The position numbers were made by a program, and so were the translations under genes. From Microbacterium pseudoresistens (GTDB lineage: Bacteria > Actinomycetota > Actinomycetes > Actinomycetales > Microbacteriaceae), in contig NZ_JACCBH010000001.1 in assembly GCF_013409745.1 (NCBI RefSeq), positions 1,612,001-1,676,000 of the forward strand: a stretch of 64,000 nucleotides of DNA, given 5' to 3'. Under the pieces are notes generated by a model. That model was not told where the DNA came from. It did not search any database and worked only from the letters and a program-made list of their open reading frames with translations. Shown piece after piece: positions 26,188 to 34,869 of the stretch. The first letter of the stretch is position 1, and each line of letters begins with the position of its first letter.

Positions 26188-27125
26188 GCGCCGATGTCGG
26201 CACGGACGTCGCGGTGCAGCTCGCGCGATCCGAGGCGACCCGACTCGCGCATGCCTTCTGCGCGCACCTCGGGCGCTCGCACGGGATGCGGGTGCTGTCC
26301 ATCAAGGGCCCTGCCGCAGAGCATCATCGACTCCGCGCTCCTCGGGTCGCCGCCGATGCGGACGTCTGGGTCGAGCCGGGCGGCTTCGACCGGTTCTGCG
26401 CCTTGCTTGGGGATGCGGGATGGCGTGAACGGGTCGCTCGCTCCACGCCGTGGATCCTGGACATCCATTCGGCCACCTACATTCACGAGTCGTGGCCGTG
26501 CGACATCGACGTGCATCGAGCCTTTCCCGGAATGTTCGAGAGTGCAGGCGGCTTCGACGCTCTGTGGGCGGCGCGGGACACGTTGCGGATCGCCGGCGTC
26601 GACGTCTGCATTCCCTCGCGAGCGGGCTCGGTGCTGATCGCCGGATTGCACGCGCAGCGGAACATGACGGTCGCGCGACATGTGCGCGAGTGGGATGAGG
26701 TGCTCGCAGTCCTCGAGCGCGGAATGGCACCACGCGAGCGCGAGGAATTCGTCAAGACGGCGACGCGCGGCAGGGCCCTATGGGTGATGCGCGACGCGAT
26801 GCGGCGAGTCGGTCAGGATCTGTTCGTCGATGTGACGCCCGACGAACAGGAGGTATGGCTGGCCAATAGCCGATACGGTGCGGACGGCGGTACGGTCGGC
26901 TGGCTGCGGTCGTTGCGCGGCCAGACCTTCTCGGCACGGGTGCGCATCATCGCTCGGGCGGTGTGGGTGCGCCGTGACGACATCCCTCGTAGTTCTCTGA
27001 GTCGTCCGACCAGACGCGAGGCGTGGCGATACCAACGTGATCGATGGTGGAGAGGTGCGAAGGCGCTTCGGAGAGTGGTCGTCGATCGCGTACGAGGAGC
27101 CGAGCGCGCTTCGCACGACGACTGA
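26184..27125 (+). CDS. Nucleotidyltransferase family protein (NTP_transf_5 type)
   Basis: The product has 313 residues. The nucleotidyltransferase core is visible in LSIKGPAAEHHRLRAPRVAADADVWVEP, with the D-x-D pair, and in the acidic CDIDVHRAFPG. The C-terminal third is basic. Family members often lie in polysaccharide loci and in lasso-peptide loci, next to HPr-kinase-like proteins. One such protein is encoded at 31234. The reaction is unknown. It overlaps the glycosyltransferase by ATGA. Confidence 0.75.
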   Translation: MSADVGTDVAVQLARSEATRLAHAFCAHLGRSHGMRVLSIKGPAAEHHRLRAPRVAADADVWVEPGGFDRFCALLGDAGWRERVARSTPWILDIHSATYIHESWPCDIDVHRAFPGMFESAGGFDALWAARDTLRIAGVDVCIPSRAGSVLIAGLHAQRNMTVARHVREWDEVLAVLERGMAPREREEFVKTATRGRALWVMRDAMRRVGQDLFVDVTPDEQEVWLANSRYGADGGTVGWLRSLRGQTFSARVRIIARAVWVRRDDIPRSSLSRPTRREAWRYQRDRWWRGAKALRRVVVDRVRGAERASHDD

Positions 27126-27165
27126 CGTATGCGCGAGAGGTGTCGGTGGCAGCCCGCGTGTGTTG

Positions 27166-28236
27166 TCAGCCGCGCGCGTCCAGGACGCTCTGCACGAGAG
27201 CCTCGATCTCCTCAAGCCCGTAGGCGATGGGCGAGGCGATGATCGGGTTCTCCTGGTTGCCGAGCACGACGGCGGCGGGGGCGCGCTGCACGCCGATCGC
27301 GCGCCGGACCGCCCGTGATCCGTACCGGGCGAGCGGAGCGAGTTCGGCGTCGAGTGCGGCGATCGCCGTCGGCTGAGACGAGGTCGCGATACGTACCTGA
27401 AGCGGCGCGAGCCGGAGGGACCATTCGGCCGTGGCAGCAGCGACCGGCTTGCACGATCCGCATTCGGCGCTGAGGAAGACGAGCAGAGTCGGATTCCCGT
27501 TTCCGAGCTGCGCGAGCGGCTGGGCCATGCCGTTCGCGGCCACGAGCTCGACATCGGGGATCGGGTCTCCGGGCATCACCTCGCCCGGGCGGGCGGGATC
27601 CAGGCCCAGCGCCAGAGACCGCGGGGACAATGGGGCGGGGCTACGAGGATCGGAACGGGCAGACTCGGTGGGCACCGAGGGCTGACGCTCGGCTCGCCGT
27701 GCGCCGACGAGAGCGGCGATGAGCACGATGACGAGCACCGCCGCCCACGCGAGTGCGACCGTCAGGACGAGCACGAGAGGCAATTGCGCGAGCTGCACGG
27801 GCAGCGCCGGGACGGCCCATCCGAAGACCGCGACGATCAGGGCCGCAACGATGAGCAGCGCGTTGCGCACGAGTGACCACGGCGTCACGCGGGAGTCGCG
27901 GGAGAGCGCGCCGAAGCATCCGCAGTCCACGTCATCGCCGCGTCGGAGCACGCCGATGAGCAGCGCGGTGAAGACGAGGAGCACGGCGACGGCGACGACG
28001 CCGGCCAGCGCGCGAGTCGGGCCCGGCAGGAGCAGTGCGAGGGCGAGAAGCAGCTCGCCGATCGGCACGAGTCGCGCCACGCCGGGCCTCCGCAGCCAGG
28101 AGGGCACGCGCAGGGCCGACATCGCGGCCAACGTCTGCGGTGCGTGCCCGAGCTTTGCTGCCCCCGACCACGCGAATGTGAACGCCACAAGCCCCGTCGC
28201 GAAGACGAGCAGCAGATCCACGGTGTCGGCAGGCAT
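27166..28236 (-). CDS. MauE/DoxX-like membrane protein fused to a thioredoxin-like domain
   Basis: The product has 356 residues. Residues 1-170 form a four-helix MauE/DoxX-type domain with the redox motif DDVDCGCFGAL (Cys105 and Cys107). A fifth hydrophobic segment near residue 180 leads to a Pro/Ser linker. The C-terminal ~140 residues have a thioredoxin-like fold with LLVFLSAECGSCKPV (CxxC). The likely role is electron transfer to, or disulfide formation in, exported proteins. Fusion of both parts gives a membrane redox shuttle. Confidence 0.8.
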   Translation of the reverse strand: MPADTVDLLLVFATGLVAFTFAWSGAAKLGHAPQTLAAMSALRVPSWLRRPGVARLVPIGELLLALALLLPGPTRALAGVVAVAVLLVFTALLIGVLRRGDDVDCGCFGALSRDSRVTPWSLVRNALLIVAALIVAVFGWAVPALPVQLAQLPLVLVLTVALAWAAVLVIVLIAALVGARRAERQPSVPTESARSDPRSPAPLSPRSLALGLDPARPGEVMPGDPIPDVELVAANGMAQPLAQLGNGNPTLLVFLSAECGSCKPVAAATAEWSLRLAPLQVRIATSSQPTAIAALDAELAPLARYGSRAVRRAIGVQRAPAAVVLGNQENPIIASPIAYGLEEIEALVQSVLDARG

Positions 28237-28243
28237 CGAGGGA

Positions 28244-28249
28244 AGTGTA
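28244..28249 (-). promoter_or_regulatory. Putative -10 box (TACACT), leaderless gene 27166-28236
   Basis: On the minus strand TACACT ends seven bases before the ATG at 28236. Confidence 0.45.
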
Positions 28250-28283
28250 TCGCCGCGGGGAAGCGCCCTGACACAATACGGAC

Positions 28284-29339
28284 ATGACTTCGGACAGCCT
28301 TTCGGCGACGCAACCATCGCGGCGCGACAGGCTCGCGGTTCCCGACGTGTTGCGGGGAGTCGCGATCATCGCGATGCTGCTCGCGCACGCCAACATCATG
28401 CTGCCGAATCTGCCGTGGGTGGTGAAGATCACAACCGCCCAGGTCAACGACCTCGCCTCTCCGCTGTTCGCGCTCGTCATGGGCATGTCGGCGCAGATCG
28501 TCTGGAACCGGCGCGCAGGCGTCGCCAAGACGATCGCTCAGCAGACGATTCGCGGAGTCCTCTTGATCGCGATCGGCGTGTGGATGGTCCTGTGGGGCAG
28601 TTGGGTCGCGATCGTGCTGCAATACCTTGGACTGGTACTGATCGTGGGCGTGCCGTTGCTGCTTCTGCGCACGCGGTGGCTCCTCGGAGTGCTCGCAGTG
28701 CTGACTGTGGTCACGCAGCCGATCCTCGAACTCGCACGACACTCGGCCTGGTTCTCGACGCAAGAGCCCTGGGTACAGGAGGTCGGGCGATGGGTGCTGC
28801 TCGGGCACTCATACCGTCTGGTGAACCTGCTGCCGTTCTTCCTGCTCGGTGCGTTGCTGCTGCGCCACGGCTTCCGCCGCGATGGGCTGCTGTGGACGAT
28901 GGCCGTCATCGCGCCCGTCGCCTGGATCGGGGCCGCCGTTGCGAAGAAGTTCCTCGAACCCGTTCCCGTACTGTCCGGCGACTATCTCGATACCCTTCAC
29001 GACGTCGGGCTGGTCTTCGCGGTCTACGTTGTGGTGGTGCTGCTCGCGCAGATCGATCCCTCGGGCGTCGCGACAGTGCGGGATGCGGTGTTCGCCCCGC
29101 TACGGGCGTGGGGGCAGATTGCGCTCAGCCTCTACCTGCTCCACGTCGCGATCATCGCCGTATGGAACCGCGACTCGGGGCGACCGCAGGAGAACTCCGT
29201 GGTCGGTTGGCTCCTGGTAGTTGTCCTTCCGCTGACAGTGGCGTGGGTGTGGGTGCGCTTCGTCGGTACCGGGCCGGTTGAGTGGATACTCGGGTGGGTT
29301 TCAGGCAGGTCACGACCGAGAGCCGGGGTTTGGGCGTAA
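28284..29339 (+). CDS. DUF418/HGSNAT-like multi-pass membrane protein, putative acyltransferase
   Basis: The product has 351 residues with about ten membrane segments. The N-terminal motif RLAVPDVLRGVAIIAMLLAH and the C-terminal GTGPVEWILGWVSG resemble DUF418 and heparan-alpha-glucosaminide acetyltransferase relatives. Those proteins are thought to carry acyl groups across the membrane. The substrate is unknown; a cell-surface glycan is plausible from the context. A CACAAT six bases before the ATG may be its -10. A bidirectional terminator follows. Confidence 0.7.
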   Translation: MTSDSLSATQPSRRDRLAVPDVLRGVAIIAMLLAHANIMLPNLPWVVKITTAQVNDLASPLFALVMGMSAQIVWNRRAGVAKTIAQQTIRGVLLIAIGVWMVLWGSWVAIVLQYLGLVLIVGVPLLLLRTRWLLGVLAVLTVVTQPILELARHSAWFSTQEPWVQEVGRWVLLGHSYRLVNLLPFFLLGALLLRHGFRRDGLLWTMAVIAPVAWIGAAVAKKFLEPVPVLSGDYLDTLHDVGLVFAVYVVVVLLAQIDPSGVATVRDAVFAPLRAWGQIALSLYLLHVAIIAVWNRDSGRPQENSVVGWLLVVVLPLTVAWVWVRFVGTGPVEWILGWVSGRSRPRAGVWA

Positions 29340-29385
29340 TCAATCGAGGGCGGCCGCACACATGTACGGCCACCCTCGATTGATT
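29338..29385. terminator. Bidirectional hairpin terminator
   Basis: A 13-bp stem (29338-29350 with 29373-29385) continues after one mismatch into GGCCG/CGGCC, with a ten-base loop. It lies between the convergent DUF418-like gene and the Tat protein gene. Confidence 0.8.
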
Positions 29386-29397
29386 GAAACGCGCGTG

Positions 29398-30102
29398 CTA
29401 CGGCTGGGTGGGGTCGTCCTGGCCCGGGCACAGCTGGAGAGTGACATCCAGGTTACCGAGCAACAGCGACAACGCTCCGAGATTCACGATCTCGCCCAGC
29501 GTTGTGTTGACGGAGATGAGCGAGAGGTCGGCAGAGTTCGGAGCCCCCGGGGGGGTGCTCGGGTCGTCTGCGCCATTGAGCGCCAACGATGTCGTGCCAG
29601 CTACGTCGAGATCGACATCGGCGTTCTGCAGGGAAATGAGAGCGGTCTCGCCCTCATTCAAATCAGTCGTCAATTCGATGATCGCGCCATCTGTGTTCAG
29701 CGTGACGATGCCAAGCGCTCCCGCCTGCAGGGTGCCGGGCAACAGGCTCAGATCGATGAGGCCGGGCGGCACGGTCAACGTGAACTGAGTGCCGGCCGGA
29801 ATCGTCCCCTCCACGGCAGTGATGTTGAAACCACGAGAGGAGAACTGCTCGAGACCGATCGCGCTGAGGAGGCCCGTCACAGTGTTTACCGCAATCGGAC
29901 CAGCACCAGGGATGCCTTCGATTGTGTCCAAGAGCGCGAGGTCGTAGTTGCCGACGCAGTTGTATGTCACTCCTACGTCGACGCCCGTCAGCGACGCAGC
30001 GCGCGCCGGCACGGCGACGGCCGCGGCGATGACCGGAACCGACCAGGCGGCTCCCTTGACGACGGTGCGGCGTGAGATGCCCTTGGGCTGTTCTTCGGTC
30101 AT
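29398..30102 (-). CDS. Tat-exported protein of unknown function
   Basis: The product has 234 residues. The signal SRRTVVKGAAWSVPVIAAAV with PARAAS before the cleavage site nearly duplicates those at 20421 and 63428. The mature part is acidic and rich in Leu, Thr, Gly and Asn, with repeated beta-type segments. It has one Cys near the N-terminus (YNCVGNY) and one near the C-terminus (QLCPGQDD) that could form a disulfide. No family was recognised. The regulator gene at 30295 lies upstream in the same direction, 192 bp away. Confidence 0.75.
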   Translation of the reverse strand: MTEEQPKGISRRTVVKGAAWSVPVIAAAVAVPARAASLTGVDVGVTYNCVGNYDLALLDTIEGIPGAGPIAVNTVTGLLSAIGLEQFSSRGFNITAVEGTIPAGTQFTLTVPPGLIDLSLLPGTLQAGALGIVTLNTDGAIIELTTDLNEGETALISLQNADVDLDVAGTTSLALNGADDPSTPPGAPNSADLSLISVNTTLGEIVNLGALSLLLGNLDVTLQLCPGQDDPTQP

Positions 30103-30294
30103 GCGAGCCTCTTTCCAGGAAGTGTCAGGAACTGCGCGGGTATCGGGAGCGAGCGCACAGCGGCACCCCGATTTTCCCCCGTCGGGATCAACATAGAGAC
30201 AACTCTCAGGGAAAGCGATAAATCGCCCTCGATCTGCGTGCTGTGCGCTCTTTCTGCGCGAAATGTTTGATATCGCGTCGAAATGCGACGGCTG
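30103..30294. other. 192-bp intergenic region, probably a promoter region
   Basis: It lies between the stop of the AraC-type gene and the start of the Tat protein gene. It is AT-richer than its surroundings (for example around 30201-30295) and must hold the Tat gene promoter. I could not assign convincing boxes or a terminator. Confidence 0.4.
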
Positions 30295-31194
30295 TTAGAC
30301 GTGCCCGCGAGCGCGGCGCAGCGATCGCGGGCTTGCATCGTAGACCTCGTGCAGCGCGCGGCGCAGGCTCATCGTCGTGCCGAATCCGGAGCGCTGGGCG
30401 ATCTGTTCGACGGAGAGCACGTCGAACCGGCTGTCGATGAGCAAGGACCGAGCGAGCCGGGCGCGGTGGCGCCGGATCTCCCCGGCCACGGTCAGATCCG
30501 ACTCGGCGAACACGTTCTGCAGGCGCCGCAGCGACGTGCGGCTGTCGTGCGCGACGCGGGCGGGAGTCAGCTCGCTATCGGCGCACTGCTGCGCGATCAC
30601 GGCGAGCGCGCGGTCGCGCAGGGCCGTCGCGGGATCTTTCGCCGGCGTATCGGCACCCAACCGGTCGAGCAGTACGGCGCCGGCCATCTCCAGCAGCAGC
30701 TGTTCGGCGGCGTACGTCTCGATCGCCGTGGCGTCGTGCGTCGGTTGCGCGAGAGCAGTCACGAAGGCCTGCATCGCGAGATCGAGAGTTCGTCGCTCCC
30801 TCGGCCACCAGATGGTCGTCGGCAATCGGGTGACGAAGGCCGTGAGGGCGGGGCGCGGAAGAAGAACGACGCTCGCCCGCCACGGGCTCTCGAACCTCAG
30901 ACGGCGTGCGATGCCGTCTGGGGCGATGATCATGCCGCTGTTGATCTGCAACCACGGTTCGCCGTCCAGGCGTGACGCGGGCGATCCGGCATCCACGAAG
31001 GCGAACGCGATCGCATCATGGGCCTCATCGGGGCGCACCTCGAACTCCGTGGCGTCGCCGGCGAGCGCCCACAGCGTCACGCCACCGTAGTCGTGACGAC
31101 GTGCGGAGATGCGCAAGGGGCCGGATGCACCCCGTAAGCGATGCGATGCGAGCAATTTCGGAGGGTCAGCAACGCGAAGCGGTTCGACCGTCAC
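30295..31194 (-). CDS. AraC-family transcriptional regulator
   Basis: The product has 299 residues from GTG 31194, chosen because AGAGGAGG lies five bases upstream. The N-terminal half is an AraC-type ligand-binding domain (YGGVTLWALAGDATEFEVRP). The C-terminal ~100 residues are the double helix-turn-helix, with LTPARVAHDSRTSLRRLQNVF and IAQRSGFGTTMSLRRALHEV. It is divergent from the HPr-kinase-like gene at 31234 with only 39 bp between starts. Cross-regulation of that gene, or of the Tat gene downstream, is plausible. Confidence 0.88.
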   Translation of the reverse strand: MTVEPLRVADPPKLLASHRLRGASGPLRISARRHDYGGVTLWALAGDATEFEVRPDEAHDAIAFAFVDAGSPASRLDGEPWLQINSGMIIAPDGIARRLRFESPWRASVVLLPRPALTAFVTRLPTTIWWPRERRTLDLAMQAFVTALAQPTHDATAIETYAAEQLLLEMAGAVLLDRLGADTPAKDPATALRDRALAVIAQQCADSELTPARVAHDSRTSLRRLQNVFAESDLTVAGEIRRHRARLARSLLIDSRFDVLSVEQIAQRSGFGTTMSLRRALHEVYDASPRSLRRARGHV

Positions 31195-31221
31195 CGTGCG
31201 CCTCCTCTGCTGCTTGCTCGA

Positions 31222-31227
31222 TAGGCT
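31222..31227 (+). promoter_or_regulatory. Putative -10 box (TAGGCT), leaderless gene 31234
   Basis: TANNNT ends six bases before the ATG at 31234, in the short divergent region shared with the AraC-type gene. Confidence 0.5.
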
Positions 31228-31233
31228 AGCGCC

Positions 31234-32598
31234 ATGTCTGGTCGCATTCTGGTCAGTGCGGTCGGCGCTGTCGTCGAGATCGATGTCTCCGAGCTGGAAT
31301 CCGCCGCGAGCGAGGCGATCCGCGATGCCTGGCGCGACGCGCTTCTCGGGTACGACCGCGATCCCGACGCTGTCGTGCGTCCGCGCACCGACCTCGACGA
31401 TGCGGCGATGCTCTCGAAGCTCTCGACCACGGTCACGCTCGCAGCCCTCGAACATCGTCAGGGCGAGCTGTGGATGCTGCATGCCGCCGGCCTCGCCGAT
31501 GAACGCGGCCACGTCGTCGTGCTCAGTGCGCGCTCGGGGACGGGGAAGACGACTGCATCCCGGCATCTCGCGCGGCGGTTCGCCTATGTGAGCGATGAGA
31601 CGGTGGGGATCGACAGCCAGGGCGGCGTGGTCGCCTATCGCAAGCCGCTGTCGCTCATCGTCAATGCCGGGTATGCGAAAGACCAAGTGCCGGTATCCGC
31701 GGCCGTCGCCGGCCCCGAGCTGCCGCACGCCCTGCGCCTGTCGAAGGTCGTCGTGCTCGATCGCCGTGATGATGCAGGGCCGCATGCGCGCGTCGAGCCG
31801 CTGAGCCTTGCCGACGCCGTCATGGCCCTGGCGCCGCAGAGCAGCTATCTCACCGCGATGCGGTCGCCGCTGCGCACGATCGCCTCGCTGCTGGATGCGA
31901 CGGGGGGAGCCGTGCGCGTGACCTATCGCGAGGCGGAGTCGCTCGACGGCGTGATCGACGCGCTGATGGATGCCGAACCTCCGAACGATCCGCTCGTTGC
32001 CCGCCCCGAGGCGCGCGTCGATGCCGCAACGGTCTCCGGTGCGGAAGACCAAGACCCGGATCGGTGGTTCCGCGGTCCTGCGAGCGATGCGCTCGACGTC
32101 GGAGAGGGCCGTCTCGCGCTGCTCCGGCGGTCGCAGGACGGCGGGAAGCTCGAGCTCCTCGACGGTATCGCCCCCGCGATCTGGCGAGGCGCAGCCGGTC
32201 GCACGATGGAGGACATCAGCACCGGGCTCATCGCCGAGTTCGGCAGCCCGGCGGACACCGTGGATGTCGAGGCCCTCGTCGGCACGCGCATCGAAGAACT
32301 GGCGGAGCTCGAGCTCCTCGCCGCCGAGCCCTCGTGGCGCATCACCGATGCCGCAGCGTGGGTTGGCGACCAGGAGCGGGTCACGGTCATGAACGTCGCG
32401 ACCGGGAGCCAGCCGCTCGCGCTGGATGGCTCCGCCGCCATCATCTGGACTGTTCTGGCCGATGGGCTCGCGCTCCGGCAATCGGCACTGCTCGAACACT
32501 GTGTTGCGGCATTCGACATCGCCGTCGACAGCATCCGGGCCGACGTGCTCGCACTGCTCGATCAGCTGCGCGAGGCCGGCGTCGTGACGATCCGCTGA
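31234..32598 (+). CDS. HPr-kinase-like P-loop protein fused to a PqqD-like domain
   Basis: The product has 454 residues. The P-loop VVVLSARSGTGKTTASRHLA (near residues 95-114) and the following VSDETVGID resemble HPr serine kinase/phosphorylase-like proteins. The C-terminal ~85 residues resemble PqqD: VATGSQPLALDGSAAIIWTV, then a helical region ending LREAGVVTIR. The middle 150 residues are unassigned. HprK-like and PqqD-like proteins occur together in lasso-peptide clusters and some polysaccharide loci, where the kinase can modify a peptide or sugar. No precursor peptide was found here. The gene ends exactly where the convergent kinase gene ends. Confidence 0.75.
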   Translation: MSGRILVSAVGAVVEIDVSELESAASEAIRDAWRDALLGYDRDPDAVVRPRTDLDDAAMLSKLSTTVTLAALEHRQGELWMLHAAGLADERGHVVVLSARSGTGKTTASRHLARRFAYVSDETVGIDSQGGVVAYRKPLSLIVNAGYAKDQVPVSAAVAGPELPHALRLSKVVVLDRRDDAGPHARVEPLSLADAVMALAPQSSYLTAMRSPLRTIASLLDATGGAVRVTYREAESLDGVIDALMDAEPPNDPLVARPEARVDAATVSGAEDQDPDRWFRGPASDALDVGEGRLALLRRSQDGGKLELLDGIAPAIWRGAAGRTMEDISTGLIAEFGSPADTVDVEALVGTRIEELAELELLAAEPSWRITDAAAWVGDQERVTVMNVATGSQPLALDGSAAIIWTVLADGLALRQSALLEHCVAAFDIAVDSIRADVLALLDQLREAGVVTIR

Positions 32599-34053
32599 TC
32601 AGGGACGGGGCGAGCGGCGGGGTCCGGCCTCGGCGCTCTCGGTGCTGTCCTCCGGCTCCGGCTCGCGCCCGTAGCGCTCGTAGGCGCCGTAGTACTCGCG
32701 GCCGTAATAGGCCGAGGCCGCGCCCTTCATCGGCACCTTGTTCAGCACGACGCCGAGCACGCGTCCCGTCGTGCGGGTGACGTTGTCGATGGCGCGTTGC
32801 AGCATGTCGAAGGTTGTCTTGCCTGCCGAGGCGACGATGAGAACGCCGTCAGCGGCCGTCGAGAGCACTGCGGCATCCGTCACGGGCAGCACCGGGGGGG
32901 AGTCGAGCACCACGATGGCCGATTCTCCGAGGCTGCGCACGAACTCGCGCATGCGCTGCGAACCGAGCAGCTCGCTGGGGTTCGGCGGGATGCGCCCCGC
33001 GCCGACGACAGCGAGCGGGACCTTCGGATTCGGCCGATGCGCCACATCGTTGAGCTCCGCACGGCCGGCGAGGATGTCGGTGAGACCCACGTCGTTCGAC
33101 ATCCCGAAGATGTCGGCGACGACGGGGCGCCGCAGATCGCAGTCGATGAGGATCGCCCACTGCCCCGCCGCGGCCAGGCTCGAGGCGAGGTTGACCGCGA
33201 CCGTCGACTTGCCGTCGCCGGGTACGGAGCTGGTGACGACGATCACGCGCGGCGGGTTGTCGACGTCGATGAACTGCAGGTTCGTGCGCAGCTCGCGCAT
33301 CGACTCGGTGAGGTGGTGAGAGACGCCGCTCTGCGTGTCGAGCGCGAAGTCGATCACCTGCCGCTCCCCGGTCATCGTCTTCTCCAGCGGGAGAGTGCCG
33401 ATGACCGAGACGCCGGTCTCGCGCTCGATGTCGCGCGGGTGGCGCACCCGGCGATCGAGGAGGTGCTTGATGAAGGCGTAGATGAGCCCGAGCGCCAGAC
33501 CGATCAGCGCGCCGAGCATGACGTTCAGGCGGGTGTTCGGAGAGGAGGGCGAGGTGGGGAGCCGCGCGGAATCGCCGACCATGAGCGACACCGGCGCGGA
33601 CGTGGTCTCCGTCCCGCCTTCGAGCTTCTCGATCTCATCGGCCATGCCGTGCATCCACGCTTCGGCGAGCTGCTGCGCGTCTTCGGGTGTGGGTCCGGTG
33701 GCGCTCACCTTGAGTGCGGTCGTGTCGAGCGGGTTCGTCACGGTCACGCGCGAGACGAGGGCTTCCGGAGTGGTGTCGAGGCCGAGCTCGTCTTTGGCGT
33801 GCTCGGCGACGGCGCGCCAGGAGCCGAGGTTGAGGTACGACTTGACCCGGCTCTGCGCGAGCTGGTTGCCGACCAGGGCGCTGCCGGTGGAGCCATCGCT
33901 GGTGGTCGAGGTGACGATGCCCGTGGTGTCGGCCGTGTACACCTTCGGCTGGATCGCGCTCCATCCGAACGCGATGACGGCGCCGGCGACTGTCGCGATC
34001 ACGATGACGATCCAATGCGCACGCAGAATGCGCAGGTAGTCGCTCAGCTCCAC
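32599..34053 (-). CDS. Wzc-like polysaccharide co-polymerase/tyrosine kinase (copy 1)
   Basis: The product has 484 residues from GTG 34053. A Wzz-type domain with two membrane segments (residues ~14-34 and ~177-196) is followed by a BY-kinase domain. Walker A is SVPGDGKST (~276-284), Walker A' ILIDCDLRRP and Walker B VVLDSPPVLPVTDAA. The C-terminus carries a tyrosine cluster, YYGREYYGAYERYG, the expected autophosphorylation site. Such proteins control chain length and export of capsule or exopolysaccharide. It follows the phosphatase gene in the same direction. Confidence 0.93.
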   Translation of the reverse strand: MELSDYLRILRAHWIVIVIATVAGAVIAFGWSAIQPKVYTADTTGIVTSTTSDGSTGSALVGNQLAQSRVKSYLNLGSWRAVAEHAKDELGLDTTPEALVSRVTVTNPLDTTALKVSATGPTPEDAQQLAEAWMHGMADEIEKLEGGTETTSAPVSLMVGDSARLPTSPSSPNTRLNVMLGALIGLALGLIYAFIKHLLDRRVRHPRDIERETGVSVIGTLPLEKTMTGERQVIDFALDTQSGVSHHLTESMRELRTNLQFIDVDNPPRVIVVTSSVPGDGKSTVAVNLASSLAAAGQWAILIDCDLRRPVVADIFGMSNDVGLTDILAGRAELNDVAHRPNPKVPLAVVGAGRIPPNPSELLGSQRMREFVRSLGESAIVVLDSPPVLPVTDAAVLSTAADGVLIVASAGKTTFDMLQRAIDNVTRTTGRVLGVVLNKVPMKGAASAYYGREYYGAYERYGREPEPEDSTESAEAGPRRSPRP

Positions 34054-34149
34054 GTTCCATCCCCTCACGCTTCTGGTCACGTACGACGAAGCGTCGAATC
34101 CGAGCCTAGGGCTCTGCGGTGCGGGCGCTCGTCTCCGAGAAGCCCAGTG

Positions 34150-34869
34150 TCAGGCTAGCGCGGCGCGCACGATCCGCTCGACCTCGTCGATCGCGGGCGC
34201 CAATTGCGCCGCCGATTCCGCGTACGTCTCGCCGGAGCGTCGATAAGGATCGATCACGTCGTCATCGTCGCCGCCTGCGCTGAGCCCTCGCTGGTCGCGC
34301 ACGGCGGCGACCACGGCGGCCAGCCGCGCCGTGGGGTCTGTGCTCGCGGCGTCGGCGATCTTCGTCGCCTCCTCCGTGGTCAGCGACGCGGCCAAGCGCG
34401 CGAACTCGCGCACGGTGAAGGTCTGGCGAAGCCGCTGCGGGAGCATCTGCACGGCGTGCGAGCGGTGCTCGCGGGTCATGGCGAGCACGAGATCGGATTC
34501 GAGCAGCAGAGGCTCCACGAGGTAGCGCGCGCGGTGCGCCTCGACGTCGTCGTGCGATGCCCCGAGCTGTTCGGCCAGGGCGGCGGCCGGCGCAGGCATG
34601 CCGTGGTCGACGAGCGCGTGGGTTCCGGCGCTGTGCACGCGCACGCCGAGGTCGTGCAGACGCGCTCGCAGCAGCGTCTCGGCCATGGGGGAGCGGCAGA
34701 TGTTGCCCGTGCAGACCGTGAGGATCGTCGGCAGCGCAGAGGCATCCGACGGCGCGGGCGGCGCGAAGGCGGGCCGTGGAGCAGATTCAGATGCTCTCTG
34801 CCGTTCGCGCCATTCGCGTCGGCTCATCCCCGGAGGCGGCGTCTCCTGCGCCGACGCATCATCGGGCAT
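34150..34869 (-). CDS. Low-molecular-weight protein-tyrosine phosphatase
   Basis: The product has 239 residues if ATG 34869 is used. The catalytic loop is VCTGNICRS (Cys53 to Arg59), and the acid Asp lies in VIDPYRRSGETY. The ~45-residue N-terminal extension (SRREWRERQRASES) is not part of the usual ~150-residue fold; an alternative ATG at 34827 shortens it. It overlaps the end of the Wzc-like gene at 34859 by 11 bases. It is therefore very likely the Wzb-type partner that dephosphorylates the BY-kinases. Confidence 0.92.
   Translation of the reverse strand: MPDDASAQETPPPGMSRREWRERQRASESAPRPAFAPPAPSDASALPTILTVCTGNICRSPMAETLLRARLHDLGVRVHSAGTHALVDHGMPAPAAALAEQLGASHDDVEAHRARYLVEPLLLESDLVLAMTREHRSHAVQMLPQRLRQTFTVREFARLAASLTTEEATKIADAASTDPTARLAAVVAAVRDQRGLSAGGDDDDVIDPYRRSGETYAESAAQLAPAIDEVERIVRAALA

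Noticed and set aside
26184..32598. A complete lasso-peptide gene cluster
   Set aside because: No asparagine-synthetase-like cyclase, leader protease or precursor peptide could be found; only shared tailoring-type domains are present.
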